Counted from the stretch's first letter, positions 8,189 to 15,713 are shown. The stretch: DNA of 35,250 nucleotides from Vibrio hepatarius (GCF_001274785.1 NZ_LHPI01000037.1:1-35250), one strand, 5' to 3'. The notes: a model not told the origin generated them from the letters alone. A program made the numbers and translations.

Positions 8189-8458
8189 TCAATCAATAGA
8201 ATTTAGCTTTCTGCGCCAACGAAAGCCAAGGTATGTGAAGACAGGAAGAGTAAATAGTACTGTTCCTTGGCCCAACCAGAAACCAAGAGCAAGAAACGCC
8301 ATTGCACTCACCGTTACTTCGTCTAGAAACCGTGCTTTAAGCTCAGTTGATGCATTATTAATTTTCAGACCACTGATTACCTTGCAAGGCCAAAGAACTC
8401 TTAGCGCTTGGTTAATAGGTTCTGCGCCTTTCGTTTTTGCAATCCGCTTATAGATCAT
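8189..8458 (-). CDS. Small membrane protein, 89 aa, unknown function
   Basis: I choose the ATG at 8458 (MIYKRIAKTK), because it overlaps the upstream stop as ATGA, the usual sign of translational coupling. A start at 8467 would add three residues. Two hydrophobic stretches are visible: about residues 45-57 (VTVSAMAFLALGFWLGQG) and the following FTLPVFTYLGF, then a basic tail (RWRRKL). It is probably an inner-membrane hairpin with cytoplasmic ends. No family is recognised. It is coupled to the 8455-8820 gene. Confidence 0.6.
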   Translation of the reverse strand: MIYKRIAKTKGAEPINQALRVLWPCKVISGLKINNASTELKARFLDEVTVSAMAFLALGFWLGQGTVLFTLPVFTYLGFRWRRKLNSID

Positions 8459-8820
8459 GATAGGCATAGCCCTCGATGTGTTATGTAAGCCGCGGTAATC
8501 TGACTGATGAATTGTTCAGATTCGCTGGGCAGAAACTCAAGCAATTCTTCCAACCCAATATCGCCACCACTATGCTGTCGTTCGAAAATCTCAACGAAGA
8601 ATACTGGGCTATCAGTGAAATAACTTTCATCTCGTTGGATCTGCAAATACTCTTCATGTATTAAATCACCACCAGCTGATGGTGAAAGGAAAAGGTTATC
8701 TGCATCATCAGCGATCTCAACAATAGGTACAGTAATCCCCTTCTCTAGCAATGCATTAAGAACGGATTCGGTTACGGCTAGTGGCTGGAATCTTCCATTA
8801 CCGGTTACGATTATCTGCAT
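8455..8820 (-). CDS. Hypothetical acidic protein, 121 aa
   Basis: I take the ATG at 8820 (MQIIVTGNGRFQPLAVTES), which has GGAT upstream; an ATG at 8844 would add eight residues. The protein is acidic (EEYLQIQRDESYF, LEELLEFLPSESEQF), soluble, and starts with a beta-strand/turn reminiscent of a small alpha/beta fold. No family is recognised. It lies directly downstream of the colicin-type immunity gene and overlaps the next gene. A second immunity factor or an accessory of the toxin locus is possible but unproven. Confidence 0.6.
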   Translation of the reverse strand: MQIIVTGNGRFQPLAVTESVLNALLEKGITVPIVEIADDADNLFLSPSAGGDLIHEEYLQIQRDESYFTDSPVFFVEIFERQHSGGDIGLEELLEFLPSESEQFISQITAAYITHRGLCLS

Positions 8821-8898
8821 TCTATCCAGGACAACCCCACTCATTATGAACTTATATACGTCATTGTTTAAGAGTGAAGTATCCCATAACCATCGGTT

Positions 8899-9180
8899 TT
8901 ATTCATCTTTGAAACACCCCTTCCCTTGCTGTTTGTACCATGATTTGAGTTCTTCAATCACACCATCAACTGAATCTTCACGACTTGCGGCAGGGTGGAA
9001 AATCAAACCATTACCTTCTGGGTGTTCAACAATAGTAGAGAAGTGTTTTGCCAGCTTGGAAATGTACTCATCATATTCTGAGTCCGGGAGGTTATTAGTC
9101 TCAGTGTCTTCAAAAAATTCATCCAGAAATCGTCTAAATTCTGATTCTGTGTAGTCTTGGAGTTTACCTTTTAGTTCCAT
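8899..9180 (-). CDS. Colicin/pyocin-type DNase immunity protein
   Basis: This 93-residue protein belongs to the colicin E / S-type pyocin immunity family (Im2/Im7/Im8/Im9 type). These are four-helix acidic proteins that bind the cognate HNH nuclease at an exosite and block DNA access. Family marks are the start MELKGKLQDYTESEF, the TNNLPDSEYDEYI helix, the conserved HPEGNGLIFHPAASREDS segment (family: HPxGSDLIxYPxxxREDSPEGI) and a final SWYKQQGKGCFK tail. It begins two bases after the toxin stop, with AAAGG inside the toxin's last codons as ribosome binding site. The pair is therefore translated together, as in colicin operons. Confidence 0.93.
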   Translation of the reverse strand: MELKGKLQDYTESEFRRFLDEFFEDTETNNLPDSEYDEYISKLAKHFSTIVEHPEGNGLIFHPAASREDSVDGVIEELKSWYKQQGKGCFKDE

Positions 9181-9181
9181 T

Positions 9182-11689
9182 TCATAAGCCTTTATGAATA
9201 TCGATATGTCTTCTCGGAGTCATTACTCTTAAATTGTCCACGTCATACACTTTACCACCGTGCTGAACCTCTTCAACATGGTGTATCTCATAACGATCCC
9301 GTCCACCTTTTTGTTCTGTTGGTATAGGGAATGGAGAGCTACCACGCTTAATGATGCGCTGATTAGCCTTGCTAAACTGGCTCAATAAATCAGGGTCATT
9401 TGCCACTTCTAGCCAAAATGCCTTCCTAAATGCATCAAAGCTCTTGAATTCCTCCCCTCGTAACTTGTCAGCGATTTGATTAGGAATTGGAGCCCCAAGT
9501 TCTTCCCCTGCCGTTTCGAGCCATATACCAGCGATCTCTTCACCATGACCGGTAACTACACCACTTTCGTCACGTGCAGTCTTCCTAAACACTATGTAAA
9601 GTGGAGGCAACCCAGAGTCAATTGGAAACGTGATGATGTACTCGGCTAGATCATCTTCTGGATAGAGCGCCGTCCCAAGTTCTTGCTCATGTTCTTCAAT
9701 AGGACGGACCCAGATATTTTGTACGTCCAGCTCGTTGTTTTCAGTTGTCACGGTATCGGGAGATAGTACATCCGTGGAACCATCAGGTGTCCATGTTAAC
9801 GTGATCCCGTAGTCCAGTTCCGCGACAAAGTTCTGGCCACTTTTCTCTGCGGCACGCTTAGAAACCCGATCACCATACGCGGCGCCATCCCCAGTTTTAA
9901 TCCCGACGATTTGCTGCTTTCCGTTTTCATCGGTGTACATATTGAAACGAACACGCATTTGACCAGAGTCATGTGCATGGTATTCGGGGTGAGCATCCAG
10001 CGTGCTATCCGCTAATTGAGATGGCCATAATGCTGCAAGTAGAAAGCCACCTACTCGAGCAAATGCACCGACCGCCTCACCGGAAATAGCCCAAGAGCCC
10101 ATAGTGTTTGATGTACTGGTACTGATCAAACCTAAATTAGAAGCCCCAGCACTTGCCGGCAAAGCAAGAATAGCGGCCTTGCCGTAGTCAGTTGCCTTAC
10201 TATCTTTACTAAGCGTTTTGACGTTCACTACCGGATAGTCTTTCTCGAGCAACCGTTCTTGGTTGATTGAATGACAGCTAGTGCCTGAAATTAGTGGGTC
10301 AGTATGGCGGTAGAAGACATTTGAAGCGCAATTGTAGGTACCTGGTGATGTCGGTGGTAGTTCCGTCTTTTTGTCACTTTTAACTGGTGCTGGTGGTGCG
10401 GAAACCTTCAATACGTCACCAACCTTTAGCTTCATTGGGTCATCGTTGAATTCAGGGTTAAGGTCTAATAGCTGTTTTGCGTTGAGATTATGTTGCTCTG
10501 CGATCTCTGGCCACAATTCACGACTGTTGGTATTTGGATTAATTGAAACCGTATGTGTTGCTTGTGGAGGTGGAGGTGTTGCGTTAGAAGTAACTGAGAG
10601 CCTTTCATCTACAGGGAGATTTGGGGCTGATAGTAGTGCGTTAACATCCAGAACCTTCCCATTCTCATTGACCCATTCGTCATTGATATTGGCTAATTGT
10701 TCCTTCGTGATTTGATGATCTAAATACACAAGGCTTTGGTCAGTGACCAGCTGACCATCAATCTTCCAATACACTAGGATAGTATTTTGATACAAGTTAG
10801 CTAACTGCTCGTCATCGAGCCTATTTTGGGTCGTTCGGGTCGCATAGAAACCGAAGTGGCCATCACCAAGCATTTTATATTCCTGGATCAGATGACCATT
10901 CGCAAAATGATAAAAATAACCTTCTGACGGGAAAGCTAGTCGCTCACCTAACTGTACAGTGGGCGTTATCGGTATAAACGAATCTTTTACCTGCCCTGAA
11001 CCAATGGGCTTCACCTTAACCTCATGTGGCAGGCTAATGCCGAGAACCCTATCACCCACGGATGCTAATAATCTCTTTGGTTCATCGACCGCGGTCTGAG
11101 TAGTGTATTTCATACCATGCTCAGTACGAACAGCGCCCCAACGTCCACGAGAGATCTCAGCCTTGGTTTTTGCCAATGAAAACCAATATCCTACATTGCT
11201 CCTAAATGACTCTTCTGAACCGACAATCTCAAAGCAATATTCAAATTTAAGCTCCGGTTCAGATTGCTTGTCGATGACAATAGGTTCCGGGACGTAGGTT
11301 TCATCAATGTTGGGTACATAGGAATAACCAGCTGCAGAACTGGTGGATACTGGAGGGCCGCCGGCCATATTTGCTCGAGTTGAAAATGCAGATTTAGCAC
11401 TATCTGTCAGTAAGTCACTAGCGTCTGATGTTAATGACCATGTTCGAGTCATACTATCTTGTGAGAGGACTGGCTTTGAGGGGAAATCCGTTAATAGAGC
11501 CAACTCACCGGTTTTTAATTTATCCACCAGCTTCTCAAACGAATAGCCACCTGGCAGATTAGAAATATCCCGCTTTTCCAAACGGTTAATATCACCCTCA
11601 ACTTGCCCGAATTCATAGTCCATCAGTTCGGTGATTCTTACCACTCTGTAAGTCAAAACAGTGCCCAAATTTATCAATGTGAACCACAT
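9182..11689 (-). CDS. Chimeric bacteriocin/effector: LysM, pyocin-S domain and C-terminal colicin E9-type HNH DNase
   Basis: About 835 residues. At residues ~725-835 lies a colicin E2/E9-type nuclease with all metal and catalytic positions at colicin spacing: Arg797, Glu801, His803 and His804 (YEIHHVEE), GGKVYDVDN with Asn819, and RHIDIH with His828 and His832. Upstream, ~530-720 resembles the pyocin-S translocation domain. A LysM peptidoglycan-binding domain lies at ~378-430, after a Pro-rich linker (TPPPPQ). The first ~370 residues are unfamiliar and do not look like a colicin receptor or TonB-box region. No signal peptide or lysis gene is seen, so release may be by lysis or as a type VI cargo effector. 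The start is uncertain: ATG at 11689 or 11623, both without a ribosome binding site. The 3' immunity gene follows immediately. Confidence 0.9.
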   Translation of the reverse strand: MWFTLINLGTVLTYRVVRITELMDYEFGQVEGDINRLEKRDISNLPGGYSFEKLVDKLKTGELALLTDFPSKPVLSQDSMTRTWSLTSDASDLLTDSAKSAFSTRANMAGGPPVSTSSAAGYSYVPNIDETYVPEPIVIDKQSEPELKFEYCFEIVGSEESFRSNVGYWFSLAKTKAEISRGRWGAVRTEHGMKYTTQTAVDEPKRLLASVGDRVLGISLPHEVKVKPIGSGQVKDSFIPITPTVQLGERLAFPSEGYFYHFANGHLIQEYKMLGDGHFGFYATRTTQNRLDDEQLANLYQNTILVYWKIDGQLVTDQSLVYLDHQITKEQLANINDEWVNENGKVLDVNALLSAPNLPVDERLSVTSNATPPPPQATHTVSINPNTNSRELWPEIAEQHNLNAKQLLDLNPEFNDDPMKLKVGDVLKVSAPPAPVKSDKKTELPPTSPGTYNCASNVFYRHTDPLISGTSCHSINQERLLEKDYPVVNVKTLSKDSKATDYGKAAILALPASAGASNLGLISTSTSNTMGSWAISGEAVGAFARVGGFLLAALWPSQLADSTLDAHPEYHAHDSGQMRVRFNMYTDENGKQQIVGIKTGDGAAYGDRVSKRAAEKSGQNFVAELDYGITLTWTPDGSTDVLSPDTVTTENNELDVQNIWVRPIEEHEQELGTALYPEDDLAEYIITFPIDSGLPPLYIVFRKTARDESGVVTGHGEEIAGIWLETAGEELGAPIPNQIADKLRGEEFKSFDAFRKAFWLEVANDPDLLSQFSKANQRIIKRGSSPFPIPTEQKGGRDRYEIHHVEEVQHGGKVYDVDNLRVMTPRRHIDIHKGL

Positions 11690-11854
11690 TTTTAAACAAT
11701 TGCTTTAGTACAACAATAAGGCTGACTGTTTGTTTACTGGGTAAAATCGTGAGAGTGTGAGCACCCTTCACAAAACCACAACTTGTTGATGATAAATGCA
11801 TTTGCAACGTAGGCGCGCCAGTGGATAACGTCCTACGCACAAATCGTTCAAAGG

Positions 11855-12283
11855 CTAAATTTCCTTTATGACTAATTCAATATCGCTTATGTAGGCATCC
11901 TTAATCACTTTTACTTTAAAGTGGTAATCTGCTGATATTGGTTCACCAGATTCAGGATCAAGTCTCAACCCTCTTATTTCATCGCCACCTATCGCGTACC
12001 CCCTAAATGACAAAGTACTACTACCGCACGTCATAGAGAGAAAATCATAAAATATACGGTGAGAATGGTTGTCCAGCCTTGTCGAGAATGTGTCAAAAAA
12101 ACAATTCTCTGGTGCATGGACGCCGATTTTGGAAACCTTCACATTATATTCAGTACCAAGTTCAGCAAAAACAAAACTGCCCTCATTAATGACTGAATTA
12201 TGAGGTAATTTGATTGTCTCGAATTGTTTGTTACAGCCTACTAGAAATCCCAATCCAACTAAGCTGACTAAAAAGCGCTTCAC
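11855..12283 (-). CDS. Putative lipoprotein, 142 aa
   Basis: The start is a GTG at 12283 with AAGG six bases upstream. A lipoprotein signal peptide is clear: MKRFLVSLVGLGFLVGC with the lipobox LVGC, lipidated Cys17 followed by Asn, which does not retain it in the inner membrane, so an outer-membrane location is likely. The mature part is beta-rich with two further Cys (ENCFFDTF, SMTCGSS) that could form a disulphide. I recognise no family. It lies upstream of the toxin gene, and about 165-230 bases separate the two, depending on the toxin start. Confidence 0.75.
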   Translation of the reverse strand: MKRFLVSLVGLGFLVGCNKQFETIKLPHNSVINEGSFVFAELGTEYNVKVSKIGVHAPENCFFDTFSTRLDNHSHRIFYDFLSMTCGSSTLSFRGYAIGGDEIRGLRLDPESGEPISADYHFKVKVIKDAYISDIELVIKEI

Positions 12284-12297
12284 ATCTAACCTTAATG

Positions 12298-12627
12298 TTA
12301 CAACTTGTTGATATTAAAAAATTCATCTTTCAATAATTTGCGCGTTAACCGTGGGGCAAGCCAGTCTTTGAAATCCTTCTCAGCCTCAACTATTCGCACA
12401 TCATCTACAGAGAAAACCCTATATTTCCCTTTTGTTTTGGGTTTGCCTAACCACCTAACGATTGCTTGATCTGTCCACAATCTAAAGCGTTTAAGGCGCC
12501 AAACAGTGATCCATTGGCTATCCCATTTTTCCTTTGCTAATCGCTTTTTTAACTCTAGCTTCTCACTTTCTATTTGAATTTGAAGCTCAGACTTTACGTA
12601 CTGGCGATGACCGATGAAATAGCCCAT
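12298..12627 (-). CDS. Basic hypothetical protein, 109 aa
   Basis: ATG at 12627 starts MGYFIGHRQYVKSELQIQIE. A charged helix (residues ~15-38) is followed by WRLKRFRLWTDQAIVRWLGK, KGKYRVFSVDDVRIVEAE and a Trp-containing end. The alternating basic/aromatic helices followed by YRVFSVDDV look like a small winged-helix DNA-binding domain of MerR-like type, but the match is weak. It ends 15 bases before the lipoprotein gene and heads this minus-strand unit. An AT-rich region with an operator-like palindrome lies upstream. Confidence 0.6.
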   Translation of the reverse strand: MGYFIGHRQYVKSELQIQIESEKLELKKRLAKEKWDSQWITVWRLKRFRLWTDQAIVRWLGKPKTKGKYRVFSVDDVRIVEAEKDFKDWLAPRLTRKLLKDEFFNINKL

Positions 12628-13095
12628 GTAATAGTTCCAATGTTATCGACTACAAATATTACCTTATTATGCACGTGGGTTTCTATATGATTGTGAATAA
12701 CATTTGCATAGATAAGCATCAGGCTTGAAAAAATTCGGGGGCAATACATTTTTTTTTGAATGCGCAGTCATTTAAGTGAATAGGTATAAAAAGCGACCAC
12801 AATATTTTTAATTCATTGCCCCTCAACTAGTCATACGAACATGCATTCATTTTTATTCGGCATGCAAACATTGGCGTGGATCTATACATTATTTTGAACT
12901 AATGATAAATAACTCATTAGTGTTAATGAATATATAAATGACAAAATTTATCTTCTATCCCTTCGTGGCGATGACCCATAACAGGTAAGTCTAATGGCCA
13001 CAAATTAAGGCAGGCGGTATAACTCTGATTGTTGTTTATAGAGGCGAGGTAAACGGATTGGTCCGATGTAGAACGATATTAGGTGATGGTTGGAT
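12628..13095. other. Gene-free AT-rich stretch with inverted repeats
   Basis: No credible gene is seen. Two inverted repeats stand out. GGGGCAAT at 12738-12745 faces ATTGCCCC at 12815-12822, and ACTAATGA at 12898-12905 faces TCATTAGT at 12914-12921 with an eight-base AT spacer. The second has the shape of a repressor operator or a promoter-proximal protein site. The region separates the toxin unit from the candidate small RNA and could contain the promoter of the 12627 gene. Confidence 0.4.
12898..12921. repeat. Perfect 8-bp inverted repeat (operator-like)
   Basis: ACTAATGA, spacer TAAATAAC, TCATTAGT. The arms are perfect and the spacer is AT-only apart from its last base. It is not followed by a T-run, so it is not a terminator. 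Confidence 0.5.
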
Positions 13096-13119
13096 AAAAA
13101 AAACCCGCCGAAGCGGGTT
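13096..13119 (-). terminator. Rho-independent terminator
   Basis: Stem 13102-13108 / 13113-13119 with a TTCG tetraloop on the minus strand, followed by eight T (13103-13096). It is a very strong terminator, with no obvious coding gene in front of it on this strand. Confidence 0.9.
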
Positions 13120-13212
13120 ATGAGAAAAGGTGATGTAACTTCCCAATAGTCAAACGAGAATGCAATATAGTCAAAAAATATACGCTTCATGCTATGTTTA
13201 CGCAAAAACAAC
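13096..13212 (-). ncRNA. Candidate small RNA with its own promoter and terminator
   Basis: On the minus strand a sigma-70-like promoter (-35 TTGAAC, 17-base spacer, -10 TAGTAT) is followed by about 115 bases. These end in a textbook terminator (AACCCGC, TTCG loop, GCGGGTT, eight T). No good ORF fits: the only long frame (13005-13214) runs straight through the terminator and is Phe-rich. The start point near 13212 is deduced from the -10 position. Function is unknown; a short leader peptide or a trans-acting regulator are both possible. Confidence 0.45.
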
Positions 13213-13218
13213 AAAGGA

Positions 13219-13247
13219 ATACTACGCTATTAAAACTTAGCGTTCAA
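13219..13247 (-). promoter_or_regulatory. Promoter with a palindromic operator in the spacer
   Basis: -35 TTGAAC is at 13242-13247 and -10 TAGTAT at 13219-13224, with 17-base spacing. The spacer region forms a perfect dyad on the plus strand, ACGCTA (13224-13229) and TAGCGT (13238-13243). A bound repressor there would block RNA polymerase. Confidence 0.45.
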
Positions 13248-13281
13248 CTATCAATGACGACCAATCGTGATCTTAATGCAA

Positions 13282-13308
13282 CAAAAACTCACCGTTAATT
13301 AGTGAGTT
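13282..13308 (-). terminator. Rho-independent terminator of the 13325-13957 gene
   Basis: Minus strand AACTCAC (13308-13302), 9-base loop, GTGAGTT (13292-13286), then T-rich sequence. It lies 17 bases after the gene's stop. Confidence 0.8.
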
Positions 13309-13324
13309 GTACAGTAAGCAATCT

Positions 13325-13957
13325 TTAATCGTTAGGTACCCAACTCTGTAACGACTGCTCATTGTTTTGTAGCAGCAAATTACAATCACTCTCGATTCTT
13401 CGTTGGAATAACTCAGGGGGTAAGTTCGGTTCCATAGCCAATATTTCATCATGCCTTACTAGAAGCGCATCCCTATCAAGTGCCATTTCCTTGATAGCTA
13501 ATGATACATCTTCTGGCACCCCTTCACTCTGGAGGCACTTTAGAGCCTTGTTCACTTGCATAATTCCATATGAAATCTTCAACTCACGCATTTCAGTATT
13601 TAATCGTAGAAGCTGAATTAGGGACTCATAATACTGAATTAGGGCCGCTCTCTTGTTGGCATCAAATGGGTATTGATAGGCGATCTTTAACTGTATGTCA
13701 TCACGGAGGCCATTGTTGTCACTGTCAGTTCGTGCTGGCTCCTGGTTCATACCTCTAATGAATGCCGGGAATGAATCAAAATTTACTGGCCTTTCCAGCT
13801 TTTTATCTTCCATCGTTTTGAAGTGCTCGACCGATTGTGCATAAACCATACCTGCAACAGCAGCCGTGATGGAAATTCCAATACCCGAGCTTAGAAGAAC
13901 TCTGGCCATCACTTTCCTTTTAATCTTCCTTTCCACTAGCACTTTTTTAGAAGTCAT
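13325..13957 (-). CDS. Hypothetical membrane-anchored periplasmic protein, 210 aa
   Basis: I start at the ATG at 13957 (MTSKKVLVER), which has GGTGA just upstream; a TTG at 13975 would add six residues. A basic N-terminus is followed by a hydrophobic segment (residues ~17-40, VLLSSGIGISITAAVAGMVYA), either an uncleaved anchor or a signal peptide cleaved after VYA. The mature part has DSDNNGLRDDI at about residues 78-88, which resembles the calcium-binding loops of thrombospondin type 3 or dockerin repeats. A long helical region with two Cys (KCLQSEG, SDCNLL) follows. No family is recognised. It is a single-gene unit with its own terminator. Confidence 0.75.
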   Translation of the reverse strand: MTSKKVLVERKIKRKVMARVLLSSGIGISITAAVAGMVYAQSVEHFKTMEDKKLERPVNFDSFPAFIRGMNQEPARTDSDNNGLRDDIQLKIAYQYPFDANKRAALIQYYESLIQLLRLNTEMRELKISYGIMQVNKALKCLQSEGVPEDVSLAIKEMALDRDALLVRHDEILAMEPNLPPELFQRRIESDCNLLLQNNEQSLQSWVPND

Positions 13958-14084
13958 TCTGTCACCAACACTCAAAATAAAAACTGATCGTATTTGAGCA
14001 ACAGAGAGAATGTGTTGAATTTATGGAACTATTTATGAGTACTAAATGAGCATTTAAACAGTAAATATTTTTATATGTTGTAAA

Positions 14085-14213
14085 ATGAACACAGTTGTTT
14101 GGGTTCCTGAATATAGTGATCTCAATGATGGCGAGCAATATGGTTGGTGGTTCGAAAACGTCGATATATACACTTTCAGCAATATGTGCGGGTCGAGTTT
14201 AGTAGGCGCTTAA
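14085..14213 (+). CDS. Small ORF, 42 aa, in the same frame as the next gene
   Basis: ATG at 14085 gives MNTVVWVPEYSDLNDGEQYG, then WWFENVDIYTF, ending in TAA at 14211-14213. Composition is protein-like. The frame is identical to that of the 14265-14510 ORF and stays open after the TAA (SLDNTLLAARSG). The two could be one 142-residue gene broken by a nonsense codon. No good ribosome binding site is visible. Unknown function. Confidence 0.35.
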   Translation: MNTVVWVPEYSDLNDGEQYGWWFENVDIYTFSNMCGSSLVGA

Positions 14214-14264
14214 TCATTGGATAACACACTACTAGCCGCAAGATCCGGTACTACTGGAGCGCTG

Positions 14265-14510
14265 ATGACTTATAACATGACTCAGGCAAGTATCAGCCGA
14301 ACTGCTAAGATTTTGTTCTCCTTCCAGAACACTTCAAGCAGACTAGGCGCATTCTTCCCAACCTACGGCTTGGAAGTAACTAAAACACGCTTTGCGTCAT
14401 CAATGGAGTGGCCTTGGGTATGCTGGGGAAATGCTTACGAAGAAGTTTCAAGTGATGGCAGTGCAAACCTCACACTTACACAGTTAGCAAAACTGAGCGA
14501 ACTCGATTAA
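14265..14510 (+). CDS. Hypothetical protein, 81 aa
   Basis: ATG at 14265 (MTYNMTQASISRTAK) has GGAG at 14256-14259, a well-placed ribosome binding site, which favours it over a TTG at 14217. The sequence has a basic helix, then an aromatic patch (SSMEWPWVCWGNAYEE). No signal peptide or known domain. It may be the live remainder of a longer gene starting at 14085. A hairpin terminator follows directly. Confidence 0.5.
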   Translation: MTYNMTQASISRTAKILFSFQNTSSRLGAFFPTYGLEVTKTRFASSMEWPWVCWGNAYEEVSSDGSANLTLTQLAKLSELD

Positions 14511-14513
14511 TAC

Positions 14514-14551
14514 AAAAAATGGCTATGCACTACGCATAGCCATTCGTTTAT
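14514..14551. terminator. Bidirectional hairpin terminator
   Basis: ATGGCTATGC (14519-14528), 5-base loop, GCATAGCCAT (14534-14543), with an A-run before and T-rich sequence after. It lies between the 14510 stop and the convergent 14580 gene. Confidence 0.75.
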
Positions 14552-14579
14552 TTGATCCATCACCTAATCACTAATTCAT

Positions 14580-14768
14580 TTAGTATAATTTCATAACGCT
14601 CACTAAACACCTTGAAGTAGACACTTCGACAAAATACACATCAACATCTATTCGACCTAAACAGCATACGTGCTCCCCATTGGGCGCAGATCTGCCAAAT
14701 GATGTTGTCGAATCGATCTCGAATTCATCGGGATCCAAGTCATCGACACTACCACCGTATAAACACAT
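14580..14768 (-). CDS. Small acidic Cys-containing protein, 62 aa
   Basis: ATG at 14768 with GAG upstream gives MCLYGGSVDDLDPDEFEIDS. The second half reads APNGEHVCCLGRIDVDVYFVE, then a Cys 18 residues after the CC pair. This resembles the CCS...C arrangement of the proteins at 15714 and 29368, so it may be a short or truncated relative, although it lacks the membrane segment. Confidence is limited because it is short. Confidence 0.4.
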   Translation of the reverse strand: MCLYGGSVDDLDPDEFEIDSTTSFGRSAPNGEHVCCLGRIDVDVYFVEVSTSRCLVSVMKLY

Positions 14769-14919
14769 AAAAACTCAATAAATCCGATAAATAATCAATT
14801 TTTTTGATTACCTTCGTTAATAACATTTATCGAAGGTAATATTGTTCAGCCCTCGGCGCGTGAGAGGTGACAACGTAACATTTTTATGAAATGGTTTGAC
14901 CTGGAGAATTGCAGGCAAT

Positions 14920-14942
14920 AAAAAAGCTCCCGATTTGGGAGC
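14920..14942 (-). terminator. Rho-independent terminator of the 14965-15573 gene
   Basis: Minus strand GCTCCC (14942-14937), loop, GGGAGC (14931-14926), then a run of T (14925-14920). Confidence 0.85.
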
Positions 14943-14964
14943 CTTGCTATGCAGAATCTTGTCG

Positions 14965-15573
14965 TTAGCTAAAAATATCGACACGGTGTGAGAATTTATC
15001 ATCCACCAATAGCGGGACATAATCAAAATCTTTCTTATCTCCAGAACTCCAAACCTTGAAGTCAAAAATCTCATAACTCTCCATGTCGTAACCAAGCTCC
15101 CTTAAAGTCGGTATGATTGATAAATCGTAAACAGTCATATCGGATGCAGTTAGCCATACGTGAAGATCGAGAGATTTAGAAAGGGTTTGGCCATCATTAA
15201 TTATCGTCTTCAACTTTTTTTTGTTTAATTGGTAAATGTTATTCCCTTTATAAAATACATTGCCAACAGTAAGACGAAGATCTGCAATCGAACTGGCCCT
15301 TTCGCTTACCTTCCAATTATCTGCAAACTCTTTAAATTGTTGGGACACAACATGGCATTTGAATGAAGGACTTCCACCTACTAACTTTGCTCTATCCAAC
15401 AAGAAGTGTTCAATAAGCGAAATGATAAATTGGTGAATAGTTGCATTGAGTTGATCATCCTTCATTAAGGTTGATGCAAATCTGTTTGCTGATTTATTAG
15501 AGATAGCATCCGCGCCAAACAGGTCCGTACCGAACTGGAGTGCTTCTTCGAATTGTTTCTGATATTTAGACAT
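14965..15573 (-). CDS. Hypothetical protein, 202 aa
   Basis: ATG at 15573 (MSKYQKQFEEALQFGTDLFG). It is a soluble alpha/beta protein: a helical first half (residues 1-90) and a beta-rich second half ending ESYEIFDFKVWSSGDKKDFD. There is no signal peptide, membrane segment or Cys cluster. I recognise no family. It is a single-gene transcription unit with a terminator 23 bases after the stop. Confidence 0.7.
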   Translation of the reverse strand: MSKYQKQFEEALQFGTDLFGADAISNKSANRFASTLMKDDQLNATIHQFIISLIEHFLLDRAKLVGGSPSFKCHVVSQQFKEFADNWKVSERASSIADLRLTVGNVFYKGNNIYQLNKKKLKTIINDGQTLSKSLDLHVWLTASDMTVYDLSIIPTLRELGYDMESYEIFDFKVWSSGDKKDFDYVPLLVDDKFSHRVDIFS

Positions 15574-15713
15574 AAATGGTCCATCTAGAAAGAATGATTT
15601 TCAATACTACTCGGAATACTGTAAATTCCATCAAATTTATATGAACTTGCGGGAATCATAGCTCAGAGTAATATCATGATGTTACTACAAGAATCGCTTA
15701 CTAGAGGTATAGT

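Noticed and set aside
11613..11840. 75-residue ORF as a separate PAAR-type protein upstream of the toxin
   Set aside because: It lacks the PAAR motif spacing, has no ribosome binding site and overlaps the toxin frame; at most it is a displaced N-terminus.
13005..13214. 69-residue ORF on the minus strand
   Set aside because: It reads straight through a textbook terminator (13096-13119) and is Phe-rich without protein-like pattern; a non-coding RNA fits better.
14073..14084. ATATGTTGTAAA as a Ter site
   Set aside because: It shares TATGTTGTAA with E. coli Ter but lacks the following C and the ACTAA end; chance is a sufficient explanation in AT-rich DNA.
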